64,000 nucleotides of DNA from Humulus lupulus (Eukaryota > Streptophyta > Magnoliopsida > Rosales > Cannabaceae). The stretch's first letter is position 1. Each line of letters opens with the position of its first letter. Shown one piece after another: positions 23,780 through 33,985 of this stretch. The translations under genes were made by a program, and so were the position numbers. The stretch is taken from NCBI RefSeq assembly GCF_963169125.1, contig NC_084798.1, positions 199,635,481 to 199,699,480 on the forward strand. The letters are read 5' to 3'. The notes below the pieces were generated by a model. It was given only the letters and a program-made list of their open reading frames with translations, had not been told where the DNA came from and searched no databases.

Positions 23780-24674
23780 GAGCTGGAGTCGAGCTATCCA
23801 TCCCCTTTTGCTCCTCTGTCTCTCGAATTGGGAAATCCCTTCAAATGATGCCTCTTGCACCGAGCACATATTGGATAAGTCCTCCAGTTCCTATTCTTGT
23901 TTGATCTAATAAATTAAGACATCACTACTTGAGCTCCGTTCTCTCCAGCACTTTCTTGCTCAATCTGATTTCTTGTGCTCTCAACAACAAGAGCCCTGCC
24001 TACCACCTGAGTGTAGGTGGAGGTTTCATGCACTGGGGTAACTCTAATGCCCTGAGCTATTCCGGGATTCAGTCCCTGAATAAACTTTTCTTTCCGAGCT
24101 ACATCTGTGGGTACCATGTCAAATACAAACTCGGCCAACCCATCAAATTTGTTAACATACTCGCTTACCGATGCCTTTCCCTGAACAAGATTTAGACACT
24201 CATTCATCTTAGCAGTCTTGGCTGCATCACAATAATACCTTTCATTGAACAGCTGCCTAAATTCTTTCCAGTCCATCACAGCTGTCTCTTGCGTCTGGGA
24301 TACTACTTCCCACCACGTCCGGGCATCATCCCGCAATACATATGTAGCACAGATCACCCTATCGTGACCCACCAGCCCCATACTATCAAGAATGGAACTG
24401 ATCATGCCCATCCATTTCTCAGCTCTGAATGGATATAGGCCTCCCTCAAAGACTGGAGGGTAAAACTCCTAGAATCTTCCACAGAGAAATTCCCATCTGT
24501 TCTCAACCCTAGGCTGAGCCAAAACTGGTGCCATTCCTGGCACAACAAAGAAGAGGTGTTCCCCGACAGGTTCCGTTGTTGCTTCAAACACCTGATCTCT
24601 TCCTCCTGCCTTTGCAATCTTAATTGCACATCTGTAAACATCTGCTGAAAATTCATAGGAGCAGATGAAGAACT
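23780..24674 (-). pseudogene. gag of the Tekay-like element, main part
   Basis: The two open pieces are 24402-24656 and 23914-24411 on the minus strand, in different frames, so one frameshift lies near 24405-24440. The protein has an N-terminal coiled stretch (LQRQEEEIRCLKQQ). The retrotransposon gag domain follows (ATYVLRDDARTWWE, FRQLFNERYY, VSEYVNKFDGLAEF, KFIQGLNPGI). After a stop near 23914, a degenerate zinc knuckle (CARCKRHHLKGF, last Cys lost) lies near 23830-23870. The first 23 codons lie on the other side of the solo LTR, at 27132-27200. Confidence 0.8.
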
Positions 24675-24679
24675 AAAAC

Positions 24680-27131
24680 TGTAACGCCCTGGTTACCCCA
24701 AGACCGTTACGATGAATGTTGAACCGTGAATTTAACTCGCTACTTGAATTCTTTGGTTAAAAACGTGCTTCTAGGTGTTATTAACAGGTTAAGGTGGAAA
24801 ACCAATCAAAAGGAAAGGATATATTTTATTTAAAACATAAAACTGTTCATGGGTCCATCAAAACGTTTACAAGTTATTTACAACTCAAAATGGTCATTAC
24901 AGTTTAAATTTACAACCCGCCGACCTAAGCGGCAAAAATAGGGTAAGCCCCCTAGTTCCTCTGAGAACTCCTTAGCTGTGGTGGTCAATCGGTCGCATAT
25001 GTACACATCATCACCTAAGCTCTCCACTCAAGGTTGGGTGAGTTTTTCTTTCCCTTTACCTGCACCACATAGCACCCATGAGCCAAAGCCCAGCAAGAAA
25101 ACTCAACACTATAGGAATATAATATCAACAATGATCATAATAATCATTCAGGACTTTCAGTCCAAAAATAGAGGAGTGACAGTTGTAAAAGTCACTAAGG
25201 TGGGTTCCGTTTCCATTAGCCATGTGACGATAGGGTCACCTGGGCTTTACAAATAAGTGATCATTTCACTAGCTTATCAAGATAAGTGTTTGATGAACTA
25301 GTCACCAACATAACCTACTGCATGACCATAGAGTCACAACCATGGGATTCCGCTCCCTAGCCACGTGACAAAACAGTCACCTAGGCCTTAGGCCCTGGCT
25401 CTGAGTAACCATTCTTAGACTAGTCAAGCGCTTATAATTTTTATTGACCTTAGGGCTGGTCCAGCATTAATGCTCCTAGAGTCATTCAACGCTGATATCG
25501 ATTAGATCTAATCTTTTATCAGCTCTGCGTTCATGACGCTTATGCCGTTCCTGACTCCCAGGTCAGTAATACGCGACCAGTGCCGATTCTGAATAATCAG
25601 TACCATACAAAAGTAAGCAAGATTTGTTAAGAATTTAATATGCAATCAATGTCCACATTTAACAACCAACATGCCTCTATAATAGCCACGCATGTCACAT
25701 ATAGGGTGCAGTTTTCTTACCTCTGGTTCGAGCGAGAATGAATAAAAGAACGACCCTTGAGAACGATAAGCCTTTTAGTTCCTTGACAGTCACCTGGTCA
25801 TAACCAATTATGGGATTCCTTCAATAAAATGAATAACAAAGGTTCTCAAACCAAAACCTAGCCTCTGAGACATCGAATCCTACTAAACCAGGTAGTAGGA
25901 TTGATCCTGAGGCCTAAGACTTGAATCCCCAAGCCAAAAACCTATTTTTGGCCAAAATGCCACTAAGGGTCGCGACCCTCCCTGGCCATGTCGCAGCCCA
26001 CCCCTCAACCCGAGACGACCTCCCTTCAACTCCCCAGCACGGGCCGTGGCCCCTCCTGGCCATGCCGCGGCCCTGAAGCTTCCTCCTCCCTCTTCCTCAA
26101 GCTTGGGCTGCGGCGCTCTAGAACAGAGCCGCGACCCCACCTGGAACTCAGCCAAAAACCATGTTTTCCTCCCTTCAAACTCAATCTAAAACATCATTAA
26201 AACTCCCCCAACATCACCAAACAAAACCACCAATTGATACTACAACTTACCCACCATACAAGCATCAAAACCCAGATGAATTTCCTCCAAAAACTTCCAT
26301 TAATTCTCAACTTAACACCTTAAATTTCTCAAACTAAAAACCAATAGAAAAACAGAGTATAACTAAGGTTTCATGGATAAATTCTTACCTCAAGCTGGAT
26401 TTAAGTCCTCTTCAATGGTTGAACTAAAGCCCTAAACTCCAAACTTTGATTCCTTAGCTTAGTTCTTCAAATTGAGATCAAAAACTCCAAAAGAAACAAG
26501 AGGAAGATGACACACGTGAGGAAAAGAGCTTGCTCTATTTTTGCTTCAGTTCTTTCTACAGCCTACTACTAGAATCCCATATACCCTTGCCAAATGACCA
26601 TATTACCCCTAGGTTAAATAAAACCCTCTAAAGGCTAGTAAGGGCAAAAATGACATTTATCCTCTAAAACCGCTAATCATAATTAACGTTCTCCAATTCT
26701 CGTTATTCTCCATATCCTCAAATACCAATAATCCATATCATGTTACCCTTTAATTCCTGGCAACACTCTATTCACCAAAACACCCTGAGACTTACCTCGA
26801 GCCCCGAGCTTAAACTTGTTATGACCAAACCGATAGTTTATATTCAAAGATCGTCTCATGCCGAATAGCTCAAACAAATCCATATTATAATGTGGCCTCA
26901 ATAACTAATCACAAACATGCACCAAAATATACAAATATGCCCTCAACGGGCTAAATTACCAATATACCGTTATAATCAAATGTGGACCCACATGCATGCA
27001 TTTAACATCATATTATAATAGAATTCACATAAACATGCATATAATCATTTAATGGAATAATATAACAATTATGGCCCTCCCGACCTACTAATCTAACCAT
27101 TAAACCACATAAGGGATTTTGGGGCATTACA
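24680..27131 (-). mobile_element. solo LTR inserted in the Tekay-like gag
   Basis: A 2452-bp block begins TGTAACGCCC and ends GGGGCATTACA, flanked by perfect AAAAC copies (24675-24679, 27132-27136). Removing it and one AAAAC rejoins the gag frame. It is homologous to the LTR at 17400-20051, in the same orientation, but is clearly a different subfamily. It carries a GC-rich island at 25965-26150 with words such as GTCGCGAC, GCCGTGGC and GCCGCGGC. The open frames at 25883-26200 are products of that island. Confidence 0.85.
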
Positions 27132-27660
27132 AAAACCCTGCCTGTAACTCCTAGCCTCTGTATAACCACCACCAGGCCTCATTATCTGCCTTGGATACAT
27201 ACCTGCTGATTGAATCTGCAGTCAATAACTTGACCCATTAAACATGGTGAGCATATCAAGAGCTTTCTCCACGGAAAAAATCTTACCACACCACATTCAC
27301 AAATCACTGCAATGCTAAAAACATGCCCATGGCATTCATACATCAATCATAATCCCTTCTCTTCCAACATTCACCTCATGCTTCCAACTCCAGCATGGAA
27401 ATATCACATTTGTATAATCACGGAGTAGGTAATCATGTAATCACATTCATATATATATATTCACGGAGCATGATATCATATAGTCGAGAGCCAAGCTCTA
27501 CCAAAATCTCATGCTCACTAATACAATGTGCAGGTAAAGCATTTACTTTCTATTTAAGCAGTTAAACACATAACTACAGAAATAGTTACCATTCCCTGAG
27601 TGAAGCTATCTTCAGTGACGAGTGTACATGCCCAGCTTGTCTTCAGGAACCCTTAACCTT
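27132..27660 (-). pseudogene. first codons of Tekay-like gag and its 5' leader
   Basis: On the minus strand ATG at 27198-27200 starts MYPRQIMRPGGGYTEARSYR, and the next codons enter the AAAAC target copy. The same frame resumes at 24674 with SSSSAPMNFQQ. The 460 bases from 27201 to 27660 lie between gag and the primer site, with no gene seen. I cannot tell whether part of this leader comes from a TRIM element rather than from the gypsy element. Confidence 0.7.
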
Positions 27661-27680
27661 GGCTCGCTCTGATACCAAGT
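27661..27680 (-). other. initiator-Met tRNA primer-binding site
   Basis: The minus strand reads ACTTGGTATCAGAGCGAGCC, starting right after the LTR end GTGTTACA. TGGTATCAGAGC is the standard site complementary to the 3' end of plant initiator Met tRNA. It is used by chromoviruses, many copia elements and Cassandra TRIMs alike. Confidence 0.9.
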
Positions 27681-27989
27681 TGTAACACCCCACATCACTA
27701 TGGCTGCTTTTTGGAATGACGACTGACCCTACAAAACAACACGAGTCTTTCCAGCGTGCTTTGTCCTCACTTGCACGCTTCCTGGGAAAACTTCCTAGGA
27801 GGTCACCCATCACTTGAGAACTCCAAAGTTAAGCGTGCTTGACCTGGAGTAATCTCGAGATGGGTGACCTCCTGGGAAGTTTTCCTAGGAAGCGTGCGAG
27901 TGAGGATAAAGCACGATGAAAAGACTCGTGTTGGTTTGTAGGGCCAGTCGTCATTCCAGAAAGCAGCCAGAGTGACATGGGGCGTTACA
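27681..27989 (-). repeat. 309-bp near-palindromic LTR with 5S rRNA-derived core (Cassandra-like)
   Basis: The ends are TGTAACACCCCACATCAC and GACATGGGGCGTTACA. Bases 27681-27811 and 27859-27989 form an inverted repeat with about 90 per cent matching (about 13 differences in 131), around a 47-base loop. The loop and right arm contain a 5S rRNA-like sequence. LTRs carrying 5S-derived sequence are the hallmark of Cassandra TRIM elements. Here the LTR occupies the 5' position of a gypsy element. The primer site next to it is read on the minus strand, whereas the 5S-like sequence reads on the plus strand. Confidence 0.75.
27812..27884 (+). ncRNA. 5S rRNA-derived segment with polymerase III internal promoter boxes
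   Basis: GAACTCCAAAGTTAAGCGTG followed by CTTGACCTGGAG resembles the A-box region of plant 5S rRNA, and GATGGGTGACCTCCTGGGAA, then GT, matches its C box. The 5' third of a 5S gene is missing and replaced by the inverted left arm. It is therefore not a functional ribosomal RNA gene. The internal promoter could still be active. Confidence 0.75.
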
Positions 27990-28076
27990 TTACCAAAAGT
28001 TACATTTGATAAGCGTATCGAGGAAATGGGATTAGTAGAATTAAGGCATTAGTTTCAATTAATGCAAGTGGGAGTT
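27990..28076 (+). pseudogene. last codons of copia-1 pol and its polypurine tract
   Basis: TTACC (27990-27994) is the target copy. The frame then reads LPKVTFDKRIEEMGLVELRH and ends with TAG at 28050-28052, completing the RNase H region cut at 17399. GCAAGTGGGAGTT (28064-28076) is a polypurine tract of copia type directly before the 3' LTR. Confidence 0.9.
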
Positions 28077-29922
28077 TGTTAGGGTTTTATGCCCTAATTA
28101 AAACCCAATTTCTTTGTAATCTCATTTATTATCAATAAAAGAATAGAAATCATTTTTTTACTTGGTCAATCACTTTGCTCACATGTTTTATTTTCATGAT
28201 TATTTGTTTAATATAAACTTCTATTAAATCCTGAGCATATAGCTAATCATATTTATAGTGACGTAATCACAGTGGAATATAAATATGATTATAAGTTCAA
28301 AATAAGTCAGTCCTAAGATTTACATTGACTTGCCAATCTATGATATGATCTACTTACATATTGTAGTGTTATGTTCTTTCCAGAACATTAGCAAAGTAGA
28401 TAAAATCGGATGTATTTGTTACATCAGACTGGACCGATATTGACATTTGATAGGATAAGTAAACATACCGTTATTATCTATTCTAGTCATATCATATAGT
28501 TGACCATAGGTCAATTCAATCTCAATTCTGAGTGGTTAGTATTCTAAATGATTATATTATTTGAGTTCTTTGACTTGTTCGTTACCAGCTTACCCTACGG
28601 ACTAGCCCATACTTACATCCTAGGAACTCGGTAGTATAATTGAGTGGGAGTGTTAATCATAGATTTGAACATCTATAGCTTCTGATGAAGAAGTGAAATG
28701 ATGGTTTCCTTTTAGTTTGGTTAAAGGTGCTAAATGATAGAGATCTCATTTCAGTAATTAATATTAGTTTACTGAAATATCATTTACAAGGAACTAAGTG
28801 TTTTAAGGATAAAATACAATGAGGGGTAAAACGGTATTTTAGTCCCATCTCATTGTAGACCGTCTATAGAGGATTGAGTGACACTTATGGTTGTAACAAT
28901 GGATAATTAATAGCGTATCTATATTTGTTACATAGCGTTCTATGAATTCAAGAGTGCAACTCCGAGTCTTTTGTAGAGTCACGAGGAATTAATAAGTTAG
29001 TAAATTTATTTGTTAGATTTATGATAACTTATTAGAGCTTGATTTCATAGGCCCATGGTCCCCACTGTACCTTGGATAAAATCATCTTGATAGTCTCAAT
29101 TAATTGATTTAATTATCAATTAGAATTATCAAAGTTTACCATGTCAATTTTGGATAGTTTCATAGAGTTATACAATTTAGAGAAGAAAAGAGAAATTATG
29201 GCAGATTTATTAATTAAGATAAATTGGTATCTAAATTAATAAATAAGTTTAAATCAAGGTTCAAATTATAAATAATTAATTTGATATAGGATTTAAATAG
29301 TTATTTAATTAATTAAATCAATAGAAAATAATACAGGCCTTGATTTTAAGTCCAATGGGCTTATAATCAAATGGGAAATTTCACAGGCCTAAAGCCCATG
29401 ATAATTTCGACCTAGGGTTGTTAATTGGCTATTATTTTATTTATTTTTAATTAAATAAATGACCTAATTGAGTCTATAAAAAGAATGTTAAGAGAGAGTT
29501 GAAAACACAAGACAAGTCAAGTCACAAGTTGAAACACAAATTTTTTATGGGTTTTAGATTCTCTCTAAACATAAGTCATTTTCTAAGCCTCATTGATATT
29601 TTCTCTTCTTCTCTCTGTATCTATCTCATGTGTTGAGAATTTCCCACTCTAGTCTAGGTGATTCTAAGGATACTTTGGAAGGCTGTGAAGAAAATTGAAG
29701 ATCGGTTCAATTTCTTGGTAATACTCTGCGACAGAAAGAATACAAGGGTTAGAGAAACTGAAGGAATGACTCTATTATTCCACTTCGTATAATGTAAGTA
29801 TTCTTATCATTATTTCTCTTTGAATTCAATTTTAGAAACATGCTCTAGGTTATCTCATATTAATTTGTTTAATATTAGATCTACATGAAAATAAATAAAG
29901 ATCCTATATAAGTTTCCTAACA
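28077..29922 (+). repeat. 3' LTR of copia-1
   Basis: This 1846-bp LTR starts TGTTAGGGTTTTATGCCC and ends TTTCCTAACA; its right 1109 bases match 1-1102. The only coding-like frames in it are short and unsupported. Confidence 0.9.
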
Positions 29923-30847
29923 GAGCAAACAATACAGGCAGTGTTTGATCAATATCATGAGTCAATTGATACACATATTGATCAATCAATGACTCAATCT
30001 TAAACTATTGTTTATGGTTTTTCCTCATATGTAATGTCTGCTCGGCCTACCACCAATAGTACCAGTAGGATGAGTAAGAGGTCATGTAACTCGCAAGATG
30101 AGTATGTGGCGTGAAAAATGGAGAAGGAGGGTGGTAAGACAAAAGATGGGGTCGATAAGTATTTGGAAGAGTCAATTGAGCTACCAAGTCAAAATTTTGA
30201 TGTTTTGGGATGGTGGACGAAGAACTTTGTATTTTGGAAGAACTAAAGTTTGTATAGGGAATTATGGTTGTATTTTTTTGACTTTATGAACCAAATCTCT
30301 TAGTGTTTACTATTTAGTATTTAGTATTTACTATTTGGATGTTTGTACCTATTTTGAACTTTGGACTTTATGACTTCTTTTCTTTTCTTATGTTTGTATT
30401 TGCATTTGAACTTTTGATGGACATTAGTTAGGGAAGAGACTTTATGAAGTTTCTAACTTTTTATAAATTGTGTTGAAATTATGTTTGTTTTTATACATTA
30501 TGTTTGGCATGATGAAAATGTGGCACGAAAATTATGTTTGTTGTTATACATTATGTTCAAATTAAGTTTCTAAAAAAACATGACAAATGTAAAAAAAAAT
30601 ACAAGACAAAAGTAAAAAAAAAACTGAAAAAATGACATTTTAAAAAAAATAGCTGTCAAAGCCCACTAAAGGCCCAAACCTGAAACTTGACCTTTTGACA
30701 CCCGAACCCAAGCCCACCCGACACCTGAAACCCGAAAACCCTATAAATCTGAAATTGTTTCGGACGGGTTCGGTACCATTTTCTTACACCCGAACCCGAC
30801 AAAACCCAAATCTGAGCACCCAAAAACCCGCTTGATGTTCAGCCCTA
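29923..30847 (+). mobile_element. 3' part of a hAT transposon, transposase pseudogene and terminus
   Basis: 29923-30248 reads, with stops, EQTIQAVFDQYHESIDTH and then VDKYLEESIELPSQNFDVLGWWTKNFVFW. This is the C-terminal region of RICESLEEPER/Ac-type hAT transposases just before the dimerisation helix. After a non-coding 3' tail with microsatellite-like TTTAGTATT repeats, 30655-30847 is a CCCGAACCC-rich subterminal region ending TTCAGCCCTA, typical of Ac-like hAT ends. An 8-bp target copy would be CTTTAAAC (30848-30855). The 5' part is cut off by copia-1 and lies left of the window. The open frame 30098-30289 is out of frame with it. Confidence 0.7.
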
Positions 30848-30960
30848 CTTTAAACACTATTTTTCCATTAAAATTTGTAAACATGTACATTTTATGTATT
30901 GAAAACTCTTATTTATATAAAAATATATATATATTATGAAAATGTTGGGTGTTACAATAT
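30848..30960. other. AT-rich spacer, no gene seen
   Basis: A short AT-rich stretch lies between the hAT end and the truncated end of copia-2. TTGGGTGTTACA at 30943-30954 resembles an LTR end but no LTR is attached to it. Confidence 0.4.
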
Positions 30961-31500
30961 GCTTTTACTCGGATGAGCTCCTGTTGTTTTTGGAATACAA
31001 CACTGCTGACTTATTGTCACAAAATAACTTGAGTGGCCTTTCTACATTCTCCAAAATGCGCAGCCCAGTGACAAAGTTACACAGCCATCTTCCATGAGTT
31101 GATCCCTCATAGCATGCTACAAATTCTGCTGCCATAGTGGAAAAAGCTACGAGTGTTTGTTTGACACTTTTCCAGGATATAGCTCCTCCAACTAACAGAT
31201 AAATATAGCCTGATATAGATTTTCTGCTATCTTGGCACCCAGGGAAATCAGAATCAGAATACCCTACAACCTCCAAATGATCTGATTTCCTATATGTGAG
31301 CGTATAAACTTTTGTTCTCTGGATATATCTCATAACCCTCTTGGATGTTATCCAATGGTCCATACCAGGGTTGCTCAAATATCTACCTAACATGCCAATA
31401 ATATACGGAATATCCAGACGAGTACATGCTTGAGCATACATTAGACTCCCAACAGCTAATGCAAAGGGAATATTTTGCATTTCTTGAATTTCAAGGTTAC
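30961..31500 (-). pseudogene. RNase H region of copia-2
   Basis: On the minus strand it reads FALAVGSLMYAQACTRLDIP, then VVGYSDSDFPGCQDSRKSIS, AISWKSVKQ and FCDNKSAVLYSKNNRSSSE. These are the standard copia RNase H landmarks. The last residues expected after SKNNRSS are absent: the sequence changes abruptly at about 30961 into unrelated AT-rich DNA. Confidence 0.85.
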
Positions 31501-32200
31501 TTTTTAGGGCATTGACTAAGACTGAATTTATCTCCTTTAGCATCAGGGGTATCTCCTGGTCTACAATCTTGCATGCCAAACCTTTTGAGTACCTTATCGA
31601 TATAGCTCTTTTGTGATAATCCAAGAATACCCCGAGAACGATCTCGATGTTTCTGAATTCCTAATACAAAAGAGGCGTTACCAAGATCTTTCATCTCAAA
31701 ATGTTTAGACAAAAATCTCTTGGTTATTGTGATACACACAATCACAACAACATTCATCTCAAAACCGAATGAGATAATTACTTGATGAAACTTGTGGTAC
31801 CATTGACGAGAAGCTTGCTTGAGTCCATAGATGGATTTAGTGAGTTTGCAAACCATATTCTTTGGGTCTCCCAATACAAAGTTTTCTAGTTGCCCCATGT
31901 AAATTGTCTCATCAATGTCGCCATTAAAAACGTTGTCTTAACATCCATCTGATGTAACTCAAGATCAAGATGAGCAACAAGTGCCATAATTGTCCTAAAA
32001 GAGTCTTTCAATGAAATTAGGGAGAAAGTCTCTGTAAAATCGATGCCTTCTTTTTTAGTATAGCCTTTTGCTACAAGATGTGTCTTATACTTCTCCACAT
32101 TACCCTTTGCGTCCCTCTTAGTTTTAAATATCCATTTGAAACCAATTGGTTTCGCACCTTCTAGTAATGGGACAAGTTCTCGAACTTTATTGTCTTGCAT
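31497..32200 (-). pseudogene. reverse transcriptase of copia-2, catalytic box deleted
   Basis: The first half, 31886-32200, has GFKWIFKTKRDAKGNVEKYK and LHQMDVKTTFL. The second half, 31497-31898, has NMVCKLTKSIYGLKQASRQW, then FGFEMNVVVI followed almost directly by KRFLSKHFEMKDLGNASFVL. In related elements about 30 residues including YVDD lie between these last two blocks. Here they are missing, and a few unrelated residues mark the join near 31710-31750. A frame change near 31890-31900 separates the halves, and another lies near 31500-31620. Confidence 0.85.
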
Positions 32201-32546
32201 GGACTTGTACTCCTAATTCATGGCATCCATCCACTTTTGAGAGTTAGAATTTTTCATGGCCTGATGAAAGTTGATTGGGTCATCTTCCATCATTCCATCA
32301 TCATACTCATGTTCTTGGAGAAATACAATATAATCATCCGAAATAGCATTTCTCCTTTCTCTCGTGGATCTCCTTAATGGCACTAGTTCTTGAGGTTGTT
32401 GAGTTTTTTCTTCTGGAACAATTGCCTCATTTTGAATAGGGGTTGTTCAACACTGTCTTGTTGAGGTTCTAGATTCACTTCTTGATGAATGATAGGTGTA
32501 GGAACCTGAATATTGTCAAAAGTGATAGTAGAAACTGGGTTTGAAT

Positions 32547-33470
32547 TCAATTGCTCCTCAAAAGCAATGTCTTTAACCTTATTTCTCCCCCCAAACTCAA
32601 AATCATAAAAAAATGTTGCAGTTCCCGTCTCAAAAATATTCCAATTGTAGGAACATAAAACTTATAGCCCCTATATCGCTTAGAATAACCAATAGAGTGG
32701 TTGCTCACTTTTTTGGAGTCCAATTTCTTTTTGTGTGGCCTATAAGGCCTTGCCTCAGCTGGACATCCCCATATGTGAAATTGCTTTAGACTAGACTTTC
32801 GGCCTGTCCAAAGCTCATGAGGTGTTTTTGCAGCTGCTCTAGTTGGTACTCTATTGAGAATGTAAGTTGTTTTCTTTAAAGCATCTCCCCAGAGGGACTC
32901 AGGTAAGGTGGAATGAGCAATCATACTCCTTACCATATCCTTAAGAGTCATATTTCGTCGTTCAGCAACACCATTCATGCTAGGTGATCCTGGCATGGTG
33001 TACTGTGGGACAACATCACATTCCTCTAGGAATTTAGCAAATGGTCCTGGACGTTGTTCACCTGAGCCATCATATCTACCGTAGTATTCACCACCACAAT
33101 TGAATCCGTCATTTTTAATCCTTTTATTAAGTTGATTGTCAAATTCACCTTTATAAGCTTTGAATACATCAGGTGACTGTGATTTTTCATGAATGAGATA
33201 TGGGTACCCATAACATGAGTAATCGTCTATGAATGTTATGAAATATTGTTGACCATTCAAAGATGTCGTAGGGAATGGCCCACAAATATAAGTATGAATC
33301 AATTCTAAGAAGTTTGCATATCTATTGGCACCTAATCTTTTAGGTTTGGTATGTTTTCCCTTGATGCAATCTACACAGACATCAAAGTCTGTGAAGTCAA
33401 GGGACTCTAAAATGCCATCAGACACTAGGCGCTCAACTCTACCTTTTGAGATATGACCTAAGCGATTATG
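32547..33470 (-). pseudogene. integrase of copia-2
   Basis: From the minus strand, [14 protein letters not shown] and [10 protein letters not shown] form the zinc-binding region across a stop near 33470. The open frame 32547-33425 (292 codons) follows. It shows [20 protein letters not shown] and [20 protein letters not shown] with the catalytic Glu, and [20 protein letters not shown]. The first catalytic Asp position reads THTYICGP, where a Ser-Asp or Thr-Asp pair is usual, so it is probably lost. The D-x-G-G-E-Y region reads [13 protein letters not shown], also altered. Confidence 0.85.
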
Positions 33471-33985
33471 TCATATTGACGCTGAATTTTCCTTATTTAA
33501 CTTACGTTTAGTACCACATGATTCCACATGCAAGGTTTCATTATAAGGTGCAACTGTTTCTAGTAAATAAAGATTGTCATAAGCATTTAAATAACCAGTT
33601 CCAACAACATTTGAATTTAAAGACAAACTTAATTGATTGTTTCCAAATGAACAACAATATCCAAATTTGTCCAACAAAGAAACAGAAACTAAATTCTGTC
33701 TAAAAGATGGTACAACAAAAGTGTCTTTCAAATCCAAATAAAAACAAGTTCCTAATAACAACCTAAAATTCCCAATTGCTTCCACTTCTACTGATTGTCC
33801 ATCTCCCACAAAAATGTGTCTTTCATCATTACTTAACTTTCGGTAGCTCAGGAAACCCTGCATAGAAACACTTATGTGTTAGTTGCACTAGAATCTATCC
33901 ACCAAGTATTTTTAAGTATTGAAGATAAATTAACCTCATAATAGACTAAAGTAATAAATATACCTTTCTTTGCACACCATGCGTG
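33471..33985 (-). pseudogene. protease region of copia-2
   Basis: 33471-33863 on the minus strand (130 codons) covers GDGQSVEVEAIGNFRLLLG and FVVPSFRQNLVSVSLLDKFG, the usual segment between the protease active site and integrase. Just upstream (33880-33910) the sequence reads as WWIDS with ATNT, the active-site area, with the Gly position changed. Confidence 0.75.

Larger units (their letters stand above)
17400..27989 (-). mobile_element. decayed chromovirus (Tekay-like) Ty3/gypsy element with unlike LTRs
   Basis: The copia codons for Leu-Pro are duplicated on both sides (CTACC 17395-17399, TTACC 27990-27994, one mismatch), so the outer ends mark one integration. On the minus strand it has a leader and gag (right), protease/reverse transcriptase and integrase remnants, a polypurine tract and a 2652-bp 3' LTR (left). 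At the right end the expected 2.6-kb 5' LTR is absent. A 309-bp palindromic, 5S-related LTR stands there, directly joined to an initiator-Met primer site. Two solo LTRs interrupt the interior. The coding regions are badly decayed. Confidence 0.8.
1..29922 (+). mobile_element. Ty1/copia LTR retrotransposon copia-1, opened by nested insertions
   Basis: This is one copia element spanning the first 30 kb; its 5' end lies left of the window. The parts in order are the 5' LTR tail (1-1102), a degenerate primer site, a long leader, a gag fragment, pol in copia order (protease, integrase, reverse transcriptase, RNase H), a polypurine tract and the 3' LTR (28077-29922). The coding sequence continues in frame across three foreign blocks (1737-9048, 11329-14050, 17400-27989) once each block and one copy of its 5-bp target duplication is ignored. 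That is why I treat it as one element. The pol sequence resembles TNT1/Angela-type elements, but I do not assign a lineage. It is dead, with many stops and frameshifts. Its target duplication would be GAGCA (29923-29927) if the unseen left flank matches. Confidence 0.9.

Noticed and set aside
25883..26200. Pro/Gly-rich open frames
   Set aside because: They run through the GC island of a solo LTR, overlap on both strands and match no family.
17400..27131. The LTRs at 17400-20051 and 24680-27131 as the two LTRs of one element
   Set aside because: The right one has its own perfect AAAAC target copies and splits the gag frame, so it is a separate solo LTR.
27812..27885. 5S rRNA gene
   Set aside because: Only the promoter-containing part is present, with an inverted arm replacing the 5' third; it is part of an LTR.
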